A stretch of DNA of 64,000 nt from Aquabacterium sp. A3 (lineage in GTDB: Bacteria > Pseudomonadota > Gammaproteobacteria > Burkholderiales > Burkholderiaceae_C). Where the stretch lies: contig NZ_JBBPEV010000001.1 in NCBI RefSeq assembly GCF_038069945.1, forward strand, positions 1,550,001 to 1,614,000, read 5' to 3'. The number at the start of each line of letters is the position of its first letter. The first letter of the stretch is position 1. Both the position numbers and the translations under genes were made by a program. The notes below the pieces were generated by a model. The model was not told the DNA's origin, did not search any database, and saw only the letters and a list, made by a program, of their open reading frames with translations. Shown piece after piece: positions 56,380 through 64,000 of this stretch.

Positions 56380-56988
56380 ATGCACGCCGTCCGCCAACCC
56401 GTCACTGACCTGACCGAATCAGACCTCCGGGCCATGCGCTTCAAGGACCTCATGGCCTTGTTTGGCCGGCTGCCGGCGCCGTCCCTGCAGGACATGGATG
56501 GCGAGTTCGCCGCGCGCCTGCTGGCGCAGCCCAATGCCGTGGCCCAGGTCATCGGCCACCTGACGGTCAACAACCCGCTCATGCCGGGGCGCTGGCTGTG
56601 CAAGGCCTTCACGCCGGTGTCGGCTGATCGCGGTCAGGGCTACAACAGCTTCGCGCACCTGGGCCGCACGGTGCGGCGCTACCCCATGCAGACGCTGATC
56701 GCACCCTCTCGCTATGACGGGCGTCCGGCCTACACCCTGGTCTACGCGGCGTTTTCGTCCATGTGCGGCGCCATCCACATGGTGGATGAGGTGCGGCAGG
56801 TGGCGCCCGGGCTTTACCTCGGCATTGGCACTTGGGGCTTCACCGACGGACAACGCCAGGTGCCGCTGCCCTTTGTGCTGCGCGGCCCCATCGCCCCTTA
56901 TGCGGGGCACATCGGCCGTCGCAAGCAAGGCTTCAACATCCACCAAGAGATTCCCGCTTTAAGGCACACCGCAAGGCAGAAAGGCTGA
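56380..56988 (+). CDS. Unknown protein, first gene of the TetR-controlled operon (202 aa)
   Basis: I do not recognise a family with confidence. The protein is soluble, without signal or membrane helices, and rich in Arg, Gly and aromatic residues. Distinct segments are MRFKDLMALFGRLPAP near the start, GRWLCKAFTPVSADRGQGYN in the middle, and GLYLGIGTWGFTDG followed by PLPFVLRGPIAPY. These suggest a small beta-barrel-like fold. An ATG at 56434 is an alternative start. It lies 5 nt before the SDR gene and is clearly co-transcribed with it. Confidence 0.65.
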   Translation: MHAVRQPVTDLTESDLRAMRFKDLMALFGRLPAPSLQDMDGEFAARLLAQPNAVAQVIGHLTVNNPLMPGRWLCKAFTPVSADRGQGYNSFAHLGRTVRRYPMQTLIAPSRYDGRPAYTLVYAAFSSMCGAIHMVDEVRQVAPGLYLGIGTWGFTDGQRQVPLPFVLRGPIAPYAGHIGRRKQGFNIHQEIPALRHTARQKG

Positions 56989-56993
56989 TCACC

Positions 56994-57785
56994 GTGAACA
57001 CTCCTCGTCGCAAAGCCCTCATCACGGGCGCATCCGCCGGCATTGGCGCCACCTTCGCCCGGCAGTTGGCCGCCCAGGGCTACGACCTGCTGCTGGCCGC
57101 CCGCCGTGGCAACCGCCTGAAAGACCTGGCCCAAGAGTTGTCCCAACGGCATCAGGTGCAGTGCGAAGTCCTGTCGGTGGACCTGGCCAGCCCGGGCGCC
57201 ACGGCCACGGTCATGGCCCACCTGGCGCACCTGAACTGGCACATCGACTTTCTGGTGAACAACGCGGGGCTGTCGGGGCACTCCAAGTTCGCGGCATCGC
57301 CCTGGGCCCCGCTGGGCGGCGAGATCCAGCTGATGATGACCACCCTGACCGAGCTGACGCACAGCATCGCGCCCGGCATGATCGAGCGGCGCTGGGGGCG
57401 CATCATCAACGTGTCGTCGCTGGCCGCGCTCTCGCCACCCGGCGAAAGCCTGCTGTACTCGGCCATCAAGACCTACGTGCTGGTGTTGTCGCAGTCGCTG
57501 GACATGGAGTTCAAGCCGCACGGGGTGCACGTGACGGCGCTGTGCCCGGGCTTCACCCACAGCGAGTTCCATGATGTGATGGGCACGCGAGACACGGCCA
57601 ACCGCTTGCCAGCCATCTTATGGCAACAGCCTGACGATGTGGTCGCTGAATCGATCCGTGCCGTGATGAAGGGCAAGCCCGTGTGCGTACCCGGTACAGT
57701 CAACAAGTTCCTGGCCGCCATCATGCGGCCCATGCCCTTGTGGATGGGCTACCTGATGGGCAAGACCTTCAACCCCTTCAAATGA
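56994..57785 (+). CDS. Short-chain dehydrogenase/reductase (SDR)
   Basis: This classical SDR of 263 aa has the NAD(P) motif TGASAGIG, NNAG, the catalytic Ser in INVSSLAAL and the YSAIK active-site pair. CPGFTHSEF follows the active site as usual. The GTG start at 56994 is preceded by AAAGG; the open frame upstream lies inside the previous gene. The hydrophobic C-terminus and family resemblance suggest a lipid or xenobiotic substrate, but this is inference. It is the second gene of the TetR-controlled operon. Confidence 0.9.
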   Translation: MNTPRRKALITGASAGIGATFARQLAAQGYDLLLAARRGNRLKDLAQELSQRHQVQCEVLSVDLASPGATATVMAHLAHLNWHIDFLVNNAGLSGHSKFAASPWAPLGGEIQLMMTTLTELTHSIAPGMIERRWGRIINVSSLAALSPPGESLLYSAIKTYVLVLSQSLDMEFKPHGVHVTALCPGFTHSEFHDVMGTRDTANRLPAILWQQPDDVVAESIRAVMKGKPVCVPGTVNKFLAAIMRPMPLWMGYLMGKTFNPFK

Positions 57786-57800
57786 CACACGGCTGACCCC

Positions 57801-58850
57801 ATGGCATGGATGATCTACGGCGCCAATGGCTACACCGGCGAACTCATCGCCCGTGAGGCCGCAGCACGGGGCATGAGCCCCATCCTGGCGGGGCGCAACC
57901 AGGACAAGGTTCAGCGTCTGGCCCAAGAACTGAAGCTGGAACACCGCGCCTTCGATCTGGACACCCCCAGCCGCATCGCAGCCCAACTGGCGGGCATCAA
58001 GGTGGTCTTGTTGGCCGCAGGGCCGTTCTCGGCCACCAGCCAGCCCATGGTTCAGGCCTGCATCCAGGCCGGCGCGCATTACCTGGACATCACCGGCGAG
58101 ATCGATGTGTTCGAGCAGGTGTTTTGCTGTGATGCCCAGGCGCGCCAGGCCGGCGTGGTGCTCTGCCCGGGCGTGGGCTTCGATGTGATCCCGACCGATT
58201 GCGTGGCAGCGGCGCTGAAGCAAGCCCTGCCGGACGCGGTGGAGCTGCGCCTGGGCTTCGACACCACCGTCAGCCTGTCGCCAGGCACCCTCAAGACCAC
58301 GCTGGAAAGCACGCCACAGGGTGGCCGGGTTCGCCGCGATGGACAACTGAAGCGGGTGCCGCTGGCACATGAAGTCCGCCGCATCGACTTTGGTCGGGGC
58401 GAGCGCCTGGCGGCGTCCGTGCCCTGGGGCGATGTGTCCACCGCGTTCCACTCCACCGGCATCCCCAACGTGACGGTGTTCGTGCCCACCACTCGCCTGG
58501 GCGTGGTCGGCATGCGCTTGGGCAACGTCTTGGGGCCGTTGTTGAAGCTGCCAGTGGTTCAGCGCTTCTTGGCCGCCTTGGTGACCAAGACCGTCAAGGG
58601 CCCCGATGAAGCCGCCCGGGCCCGCATGCCCGCCTATGTGTGGGGTGAGGCCCTCAACGCGCGCGGCGAGCGGCGCACAGCGCGTGTGCAAACGGTCAAT
58701 GGCTACAGCCTGACCGTGCCTGGGGCGCTGGCCGTGACGAATCACCTGCTGACCCACGATGCGCCGGCGGGGTTCACCACCCCATCGCGCCTGATGGGCA
58801 CCGGCCTGGTGAGCCAACTGCCGGGAGGTGGCCAGATCGTGATCGAGTGA
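57801..58850 (+). CDS. Saccharopine dehydrogenase-like / trans-acting enoyl reductase family protein
   Basis: This 349-aa NAD(P)-binding oxidoreductase begins MIYGANGYTGELIAREAAARG, the signature of the saccharopine dehydrogenase-like family that includes trans-acting enoyl reductases. Further strings are LAAGPFSATSQPMVQACIQA, HYLDITGEIDVFE and PGVGFDVIPTDCVA. The central part is an alpha/beta substrate domain. Following the SDR by 15 nt, it may reduce the same substrate. The true substrate is unknown. Confidence 0.87.
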   Translation: MAWMIYGANGYTGELIAREAAARGMSPILAGRNQDKVQRLAQELKLEHRAFDLDTPSRIAAQLAGIKVVLLAAGPFSATSQPMVQACIQAGAHYLDITGEIDVFEQVFCCDAQARQAGVVLCPGVGFDVIPTDCVAAALKQALPDAVELRLGFDTTVSLSPGTLKTTLESTPQGGRVRRDGQLKRVPLAHEVRRIDFGRGERLAASVPWGDVSTAFHSTGIPNVTVFVPTTRLGVVGMRLGNVLGPLLKLPVVQRFLAALVTKTVKGPDEAARARMPAYVWGEALNARGERRTARVQTVNGYSLTVPGALAVTNHLLTHDAPAGFTTPSRLMGTGLVSQLPGGGQIVIE

Positions 58851-58867
58851 GGCAAAATGCCCTGATC

Positions 58868-59350
58868 ATGGACAAATCCTCGCTGCAGCAGCAGGTGTTG
58901 CAACGGCTGGCCGACGACCTGCTGCACACCGAGCAGGCCGCGCGGGCAGCCCACGAAACGGCGACGCACGAAGAAAACATCGCCGAAAACAAATACGACA
59001 CCTTGGGGCTGGAGGCCTCTTACCTGGCCACGGGTCAGGCGCGTCGTGCGGAGGCCATTCGTCAAGCGATGGCGAATTGGCGCCAGTTCTGTCCCCGCCC
59101 TTACAACGACCGCCAGGGCATCCAGCTGGGGGCGCTGGTCTGCCTGGTGGATGCCGATGAGCAGCGCCAACAACTGTTTCTGGGCCCGCCCGGCGGCAGC
59201 ATGACCTTGCTCAGCGGCGATGAGCGCATTCAAGTCATCAGCAACGAATCACCCTTGGGCCAGGCCATGCTGGGCAAGTGCGAAGGCGATGAGGTGTCGA
59301 TACAGGTTGGCCCGCACCGGCAGCAGTTTGAGGTGTTGTCGGCGGTTTAA
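58868..59350 (+). CDS. GreA/GreB-like C-terminal domain protein
   Basis: This 160-aa protein has a helical N-terminal half (residues 1-70) and a C-terminal half resembling the GreA/GreB FKBP-like domain (FLGPPGGSMTLLSG, VISNESPLGQAMLGKCEGDEVSI). It lacks the long acidic-tipped coiled coil of true Gre factors, so it probably binds RNA polymerase without stimulating cleavage; this is inference. It may belong to the preceding operon. Its stop overlaps the convergent amine oxidase gene by 4 nt. Confidence 0.82.
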   Translation: MDKSSLQQQVLQRLADDLLHTEQAARAAHETATHEENIAENKYDTLGLEASYLATGQARRAEAIRQAMANWRQFCPRPYNDRQGIQLGALVCLVDADEQRQQLFLGPPGGSMTLLSGDERIQVISNESPLGQAMLGKCEGDEVSIQVGPHRQQFEVLSAV

Positions 59351-60456
59351 GCCAAGGTGGCGCACTTGAAGTAGTGCACCACCCCCATCTCCGCCGCCTC
59401 CACCGCCCCAGCCAGGTAGCCCGGAAAGCTCACCGACCACTCGCTGCCCACCCCCGCCACGCACCCGGCCCAAGGGCCGGTGACGGCCATCGTGGGCAGG
59501 CCCGGCTCCGGATGGGCACCACCTGCGCGCACATCATCCGCCGTGGCGGTCAGGGGCTCTTGCGCCCAGTCCATCAGGTGTTCATGGCGCGGCGTGGCCG
59601 CCTGGGGGCCGAAGAGCCTCACCAATTGCGCCCGGGCCAGGTCTTGCAAGGCCTGGGCCGATACACGCTGCCGCGTTGCGGCCGGTACGCCGATGAAGCC
59701 AAACAGCGCGGCCGCCCCGCCCGGCATGGAGGCGTCATGCAGCTCCACCATGGGCCCCACGGCGCTGCGTGCGCTGCCGCTCAGGCCCTGATCGCGCCAG
59801 AAGGGCTGGTCATACGTCGCCAGGTACTTGGCGTGCGGCGCCATCCAGGTGTCGCAGGCCTGCCAGGCCCGATGCAGCTCGGGCGGCAGGGCTGGCTGCC
59901 ATTCGATGCACTGTGCGGCCAGGCGGGGCGGCAGGGCCAGCAGCACGTGCTGCGCCACACAGGCCTGCGATTGCACCTGGCCAGGCCCCTCATCCACCTT
60001 GATGTCCAGCCGCAGGCCGTGCTCGCTTCGGGCAACCTGCTGAACCGTGCACCCCAGGCGCACGGTACCGGGCTCCAGACGCTCGTGCAAGGCGTCCACC
60101 AGACGCCCCATGCCACCATGCAGACGCATCGATGGCGGCGCGCTGCGCATGCCAGGCACGCGCATGGGGGGCTGGGCGGTCGATCGCTCCCACACCATGT
60201 CGCCCTCATCGGGCTGCACGAAGGTGCGCACGCCCAACTCGACCAGCAGGGCCTGCAGATCGGCTTGCATCTCGGGCCAGCACCAGGTGGCGCCCAGGTC
60301 CATGCCCTGCAGCGTGTGCACACGCCCACCCAGGCGTGATCGCGCTTCCAGCACCAGCACCTCGCGCACCCCTTGTGACTGCAAGCGCCAGGCCGCCAGC
60401 AAGCCGCTGAGCCCGCCGCCGATGATGGCCACGCGGGCCGACAGGTCAGTGCTCAT
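59347..60456 (-). CDS. Flavin-containing amine oxidase family protein
   Basis: This 369-aa protein has the FAD dinucleotide motif VAIIGGGLSGLLAAWRL, then VLEARSRLGGRVHT and GATW as in monoamine oxidases. The C-terminus (AGVGSEWSVSFPGYLAGAVEA) matches the second FAD-binding segment. At 369 aa it is shorter than typical monoamine oxidases, mainly in the substrate domain. It overlaps the bicupin gene by 4 nt and is translated after it, so the two products probably act together. Confidence 0.87.
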   Translation of the reverse strand: MSTDLSARVAIIGGGLSGLLAAWRLQSQGVREVLVLEARSRLGGRVHTLQGMDLGATWCWPEMQADLQALLVELGVRTFVQPDEGDMVWERSTAQPPMRVPGMRSAPPSMRLHGGMGRLVDALHERLEPGTVRLGCTVQQVARSEHGLRLDIKVDEGPGQVQSQACVAQHVLLALPPRLAAQCIEWQPALPPELHRAWQACDTWMAPHAKYLATYDQPFWRDQGLSGSARSAVGPMVELHDASMPGGAAALFGFIGVPAATRQRVSAQALQDLARAQLVRLFGPQAATPRHEHLMDWAQEPLTATADDVRAGGAHPEPGLPTMAVTGPWAGCVAGVGSEWSVSFPGYLAGAVEAAEMGVVHYFKCATLA

Positions 60457-61145
60457 CGTGCAGGTGGCAAATCGATCAGCTCGCGCAGGTGCCCGGCCTT
60501 CAGGTACAGCTCGGCCCCTTCCGGGCCCGCCTCCACCCCCAGCCCGTCGCCCGGCGGAAGCCGCAGCCAGGCGCCCTGGGGCAAGGTGTGGCCTGCCTCC
60601 AGCAGGCTGCCCTGCAGCACCAGCAGTTCAGCCCCCGCGTCGTTGCCCTCGGGCAGCAGCAAGGCACCAGGTTGCAGCCGCAACACCTGCACCCGCTCGC
60701 CAAAACCCTCATACAAGGGGCACACCGCCCGGTCGATCAGGTGGTGCCAACGGGTGGCATCGCGCGTGTTGACGCACACCGTGGCCCGGTCGGCCGGGTT
60801 CATCTGCCACAGCTTGACGAAGATGATGCACCCCGCGGGGCTGCCAGGCTGGTGGGCCGAACCGGGCGGGTTGCGCAGGTAGGTGCCCGCGGAGTGCAGC
60901 GTTGACCCTTCAGCGAAGGTGCCTGACAACACCAGGATTTCTTCGCCACCCGGGTGCTCGTGCGCCGGGAAGCTGGCCGCAGGCGCATAGCGCACGATGC
61001 TGGTGGCACGCGCCTTTTCGTCGCCGATGCGGTCGAGCATGCGGCGCTCCACGCCGGGCTGGGGCGATGGCACCCAGGGCTTGGTCTCGGAGTTGATGAC
61101 CACTCGAAGCGAGAAGTCAGCGTTCAGCCAAACGGATGAGGTCAT
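60453..61145 (-). CDS. Two-cupin protein (ChrR-like cupin)
   Basis: This 230-aa protein has a first cupin with metal ligands in FPAHEHPGGEEILVLSG, of the ChrR cupin type, and a second cupin-like half (about residues 135-225, with GAELLVLQGSL and EGAELYLKAGHL) lacking most His ligands. There is no zinc anti-sigma domain, so it is unlikely to be an anti-sigma factor. It is the first gene of a two-gene unit with the amine oxidase. Confidence 0.83.
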   Translation of the reverse strand: MTSSVWLNADFSLRVVINSETKPWVPSPQPGVERRMLDRIGDEKARATSIVRYAPAASFPAHEHPGGEEILVLSGTFAEGSTLHSAGTYLRNPPGSAHQPGSPAGCIIFVKLWQMNPADRATVCVNTRDATRWHHLIDRAVCPLYEGFGERVQVLRLQPGALLLPEGNDAGAELLVLQGSLLEAGHTLPQGAWLRLPPGDGLGVEAGPEGAELYLKAGHLRELIDLPPAR

Positions 61146-61220
61146 GATGGGTTGAGGTCATCAAAGTGTTGCTCAGCTTGCAGTAAGCTTTCAGCTCAAT
61201 TAATCCAAAGGGAGCCCCAC

Positions 61221-61847
61221 ATGAAAACATCTGCCATTTTTGTCAAATCTGTGCTGAGCGCCGGCATTGCAGTGTTCACCACTGCGGCATCCGCCAACCT
61301 GTACCAGTTTCAGTTCCTTGCCAATCCCGACGCGCTTAAAAGTTCACAAGACAAGTCGCTGGATGTGCTGCACACCATCACCATCGACTCCGACAAAATT
61401 TCATCGTTCTCGCCCTCTACCCTCAACGCCACCTCGACGTGGCTTGACGGTGGGATCAGCATGACCATGACTCATCAGGGTAAAACAGTGTCGCTCAACA
61501 GTGGCCTGGACCCTGACAGCCCTTACGTGACCATTCCTGGTTACTACTACAACGAAGGCTTCCGCAATCTGTCCTCAAAGGGCATCTGGTTCTTTGCGTT
61601 GGAGTTTGCACCCAATAGCCCGTTCATCGACGGTAACGACCTGCCCTACGACCCATTTGTCTACGGATTCCTGTTCGCTTACCAGGACAATCAGGCCTAC
61701 CAGGACTTTGGCTCTCTCTGGGTCGCCGGCGACACCTCGGTACTCCCGAACTATCAAATCCCTGCCGTGCCAGAACCCAGCACGGCCCTCCTGGGCGTGA
61801 TGGGAGCGCTGGGCCTGCTGGTGGCGGCCAAGCGCAAACGCGGTTGA
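61221..61847 (+). CDS. PEP-CTERM sorting signal protein
   Basis: This 208-aa exported protein has an N-terminal signal peptide (cleavage near ASAN at about residue 25). A mature beta-rich region carries several Tyr and Asn. The C-terminal PEP-CTERM signal comprises VPEPSTALL, then a hydrophobic helix and a terminal KRKRG. Such proteins are sorted by exosortase, which is not encoded in the window. AAAGGGAG precedes the ATG at 61221. Function unknown. Base composition is lower in GC than its neighbours. Confidence 0.88.
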   Translation: MKTSAIFVKSVLSAGIAVFTTAASANLYQFQFLANPDALKSSQDKSLDVLHTITIDSDKISSFSPSTLNATSTWLDGGISMTMTHQGKTVSLNSGLDPDSPYVTIPGYYYNEGFRNLSSKGIWFFALEFAPNSPFIDGNDLPYDPFVYGFLFAYQDNQAYQDFGSLWVAGDTSVLPNYQIPAVPEPSTALLGVMGALGLLVAAKRKRG

Positions 61848-61860
61848 CCGTCGGGCGTCG

Positions 61861-63288
61861 TCACCACCCACCACCCAAGGCCCGCACCAAGCCCACGGTC
61901 TGCCCCGCCCAGGCACCACGCAGCAGCACCGCCTGGCGCTCGGCGCTCAGCAGGCTGCGCTGAGCGTCGATCAACGTGAGGTAGCTGTCCTCTCCCGCGC
62001 GGTAGCGTTTGTCGGCGAGGTCGGCCGAGCGGCGGGCGGCGCCCAAGGCCTCATCGACCGATCCGGCCTGCTCACGCGTGGCGGTCAGGCCGCTGAGTTG
62101 GCCTTCGACGTCGCCAAAGGCCTGCAACACCGACTGGCGATAGTCGGCCACCGACTCTTCCAGCGCGGCTTCAGAGCGCGTGATGGCTGCGCGGTTGCGC
62201 CCGCCATCAATGATGGGCAGGTTGAACACGGCGCTGACCAGCCAGCTGCGCGCGCTCATGGTGAACAGATCCGACAGTTCGCTGGACGCCTGTCCGCCTT
62301 GGGCCGTCAGCACCAAGGCTGGGAACAATGCCGAGCGGGCCTGACCCACGCGGGCGTTGGCCGCCACCATGCAGGCCTGGGCCACGGCCACGTCGGGGCG
62401 GCGCTCCAGCAAAGCCGACGGCAGGCCGGCCGGCACCTGGGGCACGGCCACATCCGCTGGCAAAGGCTGGGCCGCCAGGCTGAAGGCCGACGGGGTCTTG
62501 CCCAGCAGCAGCGCCAGGGCCTGTTCGGCACGGCGGCGGTCGCCTTGCGCGGCCTGCAGCTCGGCGCGCGTGCTGGCGCGATCGGCCTGGGCGCGGGCCA
62601 GGTCCAACTCGGATACATCGCCCGCCTTGTAGCGCTTGGAAATCAAATCCAGCGTCTGCTCGCGCAGCGACAGCGTGCGGCTCAAGAGATCGGCCACGGC
62701 GTCGAGCGTACGCACTTGGTAGTAGGCCTGGGCCACGTCGGCTTGCAGGGCCAGACGCACCGAGCGCAAGGCGGCCTCGGTGGCCTGCGCGTCGGCGTCA
62801 GCGGCGCGCACGCCATTGGCCACGCGCTGGAAGAGGTCCACCTCGTAGCTGGCGCCCACGCCCAACTGCCATGCGGTGGCAGCCGGCACGCGGGTTCCAG
62901 CGGACTCGCCGGCCTCCACGGCCGAGAGCTTCTGGCGGGTCGCGCCCGCCTGCGCCCCCAACTGCAGCGAGCGGTCGGCCTCGGCGCTGCCCAACAGCGC
63001 TCGCGCGGCTTTGACCCGGGCGGCGGCGGCCGCCAGTCCCGGGTTGCCAGCATCGGCTTGTGCTTGCAGGGCATTGAGCTGCTCATCGCCAAAAGCGCGC
63101 CACCACTCACCGCGCGGCTGGGCCTCTGCGGGCTCAGCCCTCTTCCAGCGGCTCTGAGCGGCCGCCGCTTCCTTGTAGGCCACCGGCACGTCCACCGCGG
63201 CCTGTTGCGCCACCGGCGCCGTGTTGCAGGCCGCCAGCAGGGCTGCCGTGGCCAGGGTGGTCATGGACCAACGAATGGATCGGATCAT
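61861..63288 (-). CDS. RND efflux outer-membrane channel lipoprotein (OprM/NodT family)
   Basis: This 475-aa TolC-like outer-membrane factor has a lipoprotein signal ending in LLAAC. Two internally repeated helical-barrel halves show GEWWRAFGDEQLNAL, the AAARVKAARALL helix, and YRQSVLQAFGDVEGQL near the end. SKRYKAGDVSELDLARAQA and DKRYRAGEDSYLTLIDAQR are equivalent helices in the two halves. The start at 63288 has GAGG upstream and overlaps the permease stop as ATGA; the frame further upstream lies inside the permease gene. Confidence 0.94.
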   Translation of the reverse strand: MIRSIRWSMTTLATAALLAACNTAPVAQQAAVDVPVAYKEAAAAQSRWKRAEPAEAQPRGEWWRAFGDEQLNALQAQADAGNPGLAAAAARVKAARALLGSAEADRSLQLGAQAGATRQKLSAVEAGESAGTRVPAATAWQLGVGASYEVDLFQRVANGVRAADADAQATEAALRSVRLALQADVAQAYYQVRTLDAVADLLSRTLSLREQTLDLISKRYKAGDVSELDLARAQADRASTRAELQAAQGDRRRAEQALALLLGKTPSAFSLAAQPLPADVAVPQVPAGLPSALLERRPDVAVAQACMVAANARVGQARSALFPALVLTAQGGQASSELSDLFTMSARSWLVSAVFNLPIIDGGRNRAAITRSEAALEESVADYRQSVLQAFGDVEGQLSGLTATREQAGSVDEALGAARRSADLADKRYRAGEDSYLTLIDAQRSLLSAERQAVLLRGAWAGQTVGLVRALGGGW

Positions 63289-64000
63289 GCTTGCACCTCG
63301 CTGCTCAGCACAGGGGTCGTTGTGGTGGTGGCGGGCTGGGTGGGGCTGATGCGTTCGGCCAGCTTGCGCACCAGCACATAGAAGACAGGCGTGAGGAAGA
63401 GGCCGAACAGGGTCACGCCCAGCATGCCCGCGAACACGGCCACACCCATGGCATGGCGCATTTCGGCACCCGCGCCGGTCGAGAACACCAGGGGCACCAC
63501 GCCCATGATGAAAGCGAAAGATGTCATCAAGATGGGACGCAAGCGCAGCTTGCAAGCCTCCAGCGCCGCTTCGACGATGCCCTTGCCATGGTGCTCCAGC
63601 TCGCGGGCGAACTCGACGATCAGGATGGCGTTCTTGGCCGACAGCCCCACCAGCACGAACAGCGCGATCTGCGTGAAGATGTTGTTGTCACCGCCGGTCC
63701 ACCACACGCCTGCCAGGGCGCACAGCATCGACATCGGCACGATCAGGATCACGGCCAGCGGCAGTGTCCAGCTCTCGTACTGCGCGGCCAGCACCAGGAA
63801 GACCAGCAGCACGCACAGCGGGAACACGTAGACCATGGTGTTGCCGGCCAGGATCTCCTGGTAGGTCAGATCGGTCCACTCGTAGCTCACGCCCTTGGGC
63901 AGCGTCTCGGCGGCGATCTGCTCCATGATGGCCTGGGCCTGACCCGATGACACACCCGGCGCTGCGCCGCCGTTGATGTCGGCAGACACATAGGCGTTGT
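63285..64000 (-). CDS. RND multidrug efflux permease (C-terminal part, runs off the window)
   Basis: This is the C-terminal end of an AcrB/MexB-type inner-membrane transporter of the HAE1 family. Visible strings are AQYESWTLPLAVILIVPM, FVLVGLSAKNAILIVEFA, LRLRPILMTSFAFIMGVVPL and VFAGMLGVTLFGLFLTPVFYV. The coding frame is open to the edge at 64000, so the N-terminal two-thirds and probably the adaptor gene lie beyond. It is translationally coupled to the outer-membrane channel gene. Confidence 0.95.
   Translation of the reverse strand, partial: NAYVSADINGGAAPGVSSGQAQAIMEQIAAETLPKGVSYEWTDLTYQEILAGNTMVYVFPLCVLLVFLVLAAQYESWTLPLAVILIVPMSMLCALAGVWWTGGDNNIFTQIALFVLVGLSAKNAILIVEFARELEHHGKGIVEAALEACKLRLRPILMTSFAFIMGVVPLVFSTGAGAEMRHAMGVAVFAGMLGVTLFGLFLTPVFYVLVRKLAERISPTQPATTTTTPVLSSEVQA

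Noticed and set aside
63289..63555. A 5' extension of the outer-membrane channel gene
   Set aside because: It lies inside the RND permease gene in another frame and precedes a good ribosome-binding site and lipoprotein signal at 63288.

Overview
The window is high-GC DNA from a Gram-negative bacterium, most likely a betaproteobacterium of the order Burkholderiales (Comamonadaceae, Aquabacterium or Leptothrix-like). The evidence is the protein sequences and gene order: a meso-diaminopimelate-type dcw cluster, a TPP-riboswitch thi operon with a fused ThiD-ThiE, MetE/MetR, a PEP-CTERM protein and an orphan VgrG. This placement is inference from protein character, not from a marker gene. No rRNA, tRNA or CRISPR array was seen.

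Layout. (1) 1-10,025, minus strand: the division and cell-wall cluster mraZ-rsmH-ftsL-ftsI-murE-murF-mraY-murD-ftsW (ftsW runs off the left edge), tightly packed with many 1-11 nt overlaps. A periodic array of TGGG-type MraZ boxes lies in front of mraZ. (2) 10,290-16,720, plus strand: a small exported protein, then a promoter, TPP riboswitch, structured leader and thiC-thiO-thiS-thiG-thiDE. (3) 16,733-25,874: a cytochrome b561-like protein, two membrane-bound hybrid histidine kinases flanking bioB, small SRPBCC (DUF1857) and hotdog (DUF4442) proteins, and a Tat-exported DUF1501 protein. (4) 25,885-36,314: the partner DUF1800 lipoprotein, metE with paired MetR sites, a three-gene ABC export system, a DUF4394 lipoprotein, a dienelactone hydrolase and a TM-helix-repeat channel-like protein.

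(5) 36,546-44,950: a type VI secretion island. A large VgrG carries a transthyretin-like tail, and a 943-aa putative cargo effector follows. Next come a convergent FGE-fold lipoprotein lacking obvious catalytic cysteines, a secreted protein of unknown function and a decayed IS66 end. Base composition drops visibly inside the 3' end of vgrG and stays lower to about 44,950. (6) 44,990-53,631: metR, a carboxylesterase, and a LysR regulator divergent from a five-gene beta-oxidation operon. That operon holds 3-hydroxyacyl-CoA dehydrogenase, thiolase, two PimC/PimD-like acyl-CoA dehydrogenases and glutaryl-CoA dehydrogenase, which suggests dicarboxylate (pimelate/glutarate-type) degradation.

(7) 53,655-55,760: a 231-bp structured element bounded by a perfect 25-bp inverted repeat, then an AT-rich solitary KAP-family P-loop NTPase and a probable gene remnant. 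(8) 55,759-60,456: a TetR regulator divergent from an operon (unknown protein, SDR, saccharopine-dehydrogenase-like reductase, Gre-like protein) with two matching operators, then a flavin amine oxidase. (9) 60,453-64,000: a bicupin overlapping the amine oxidase gene, a PEP-CTERM surface protein, and the outer-membrane and (partial) inner-membrane parts of an RND efflux pump.

The most interesting regions are the vgrG/effector island with its composition breakpoint, the inverted-repeat element beside the KAP NTPase, and the TetR-controlled operon of unknown function.
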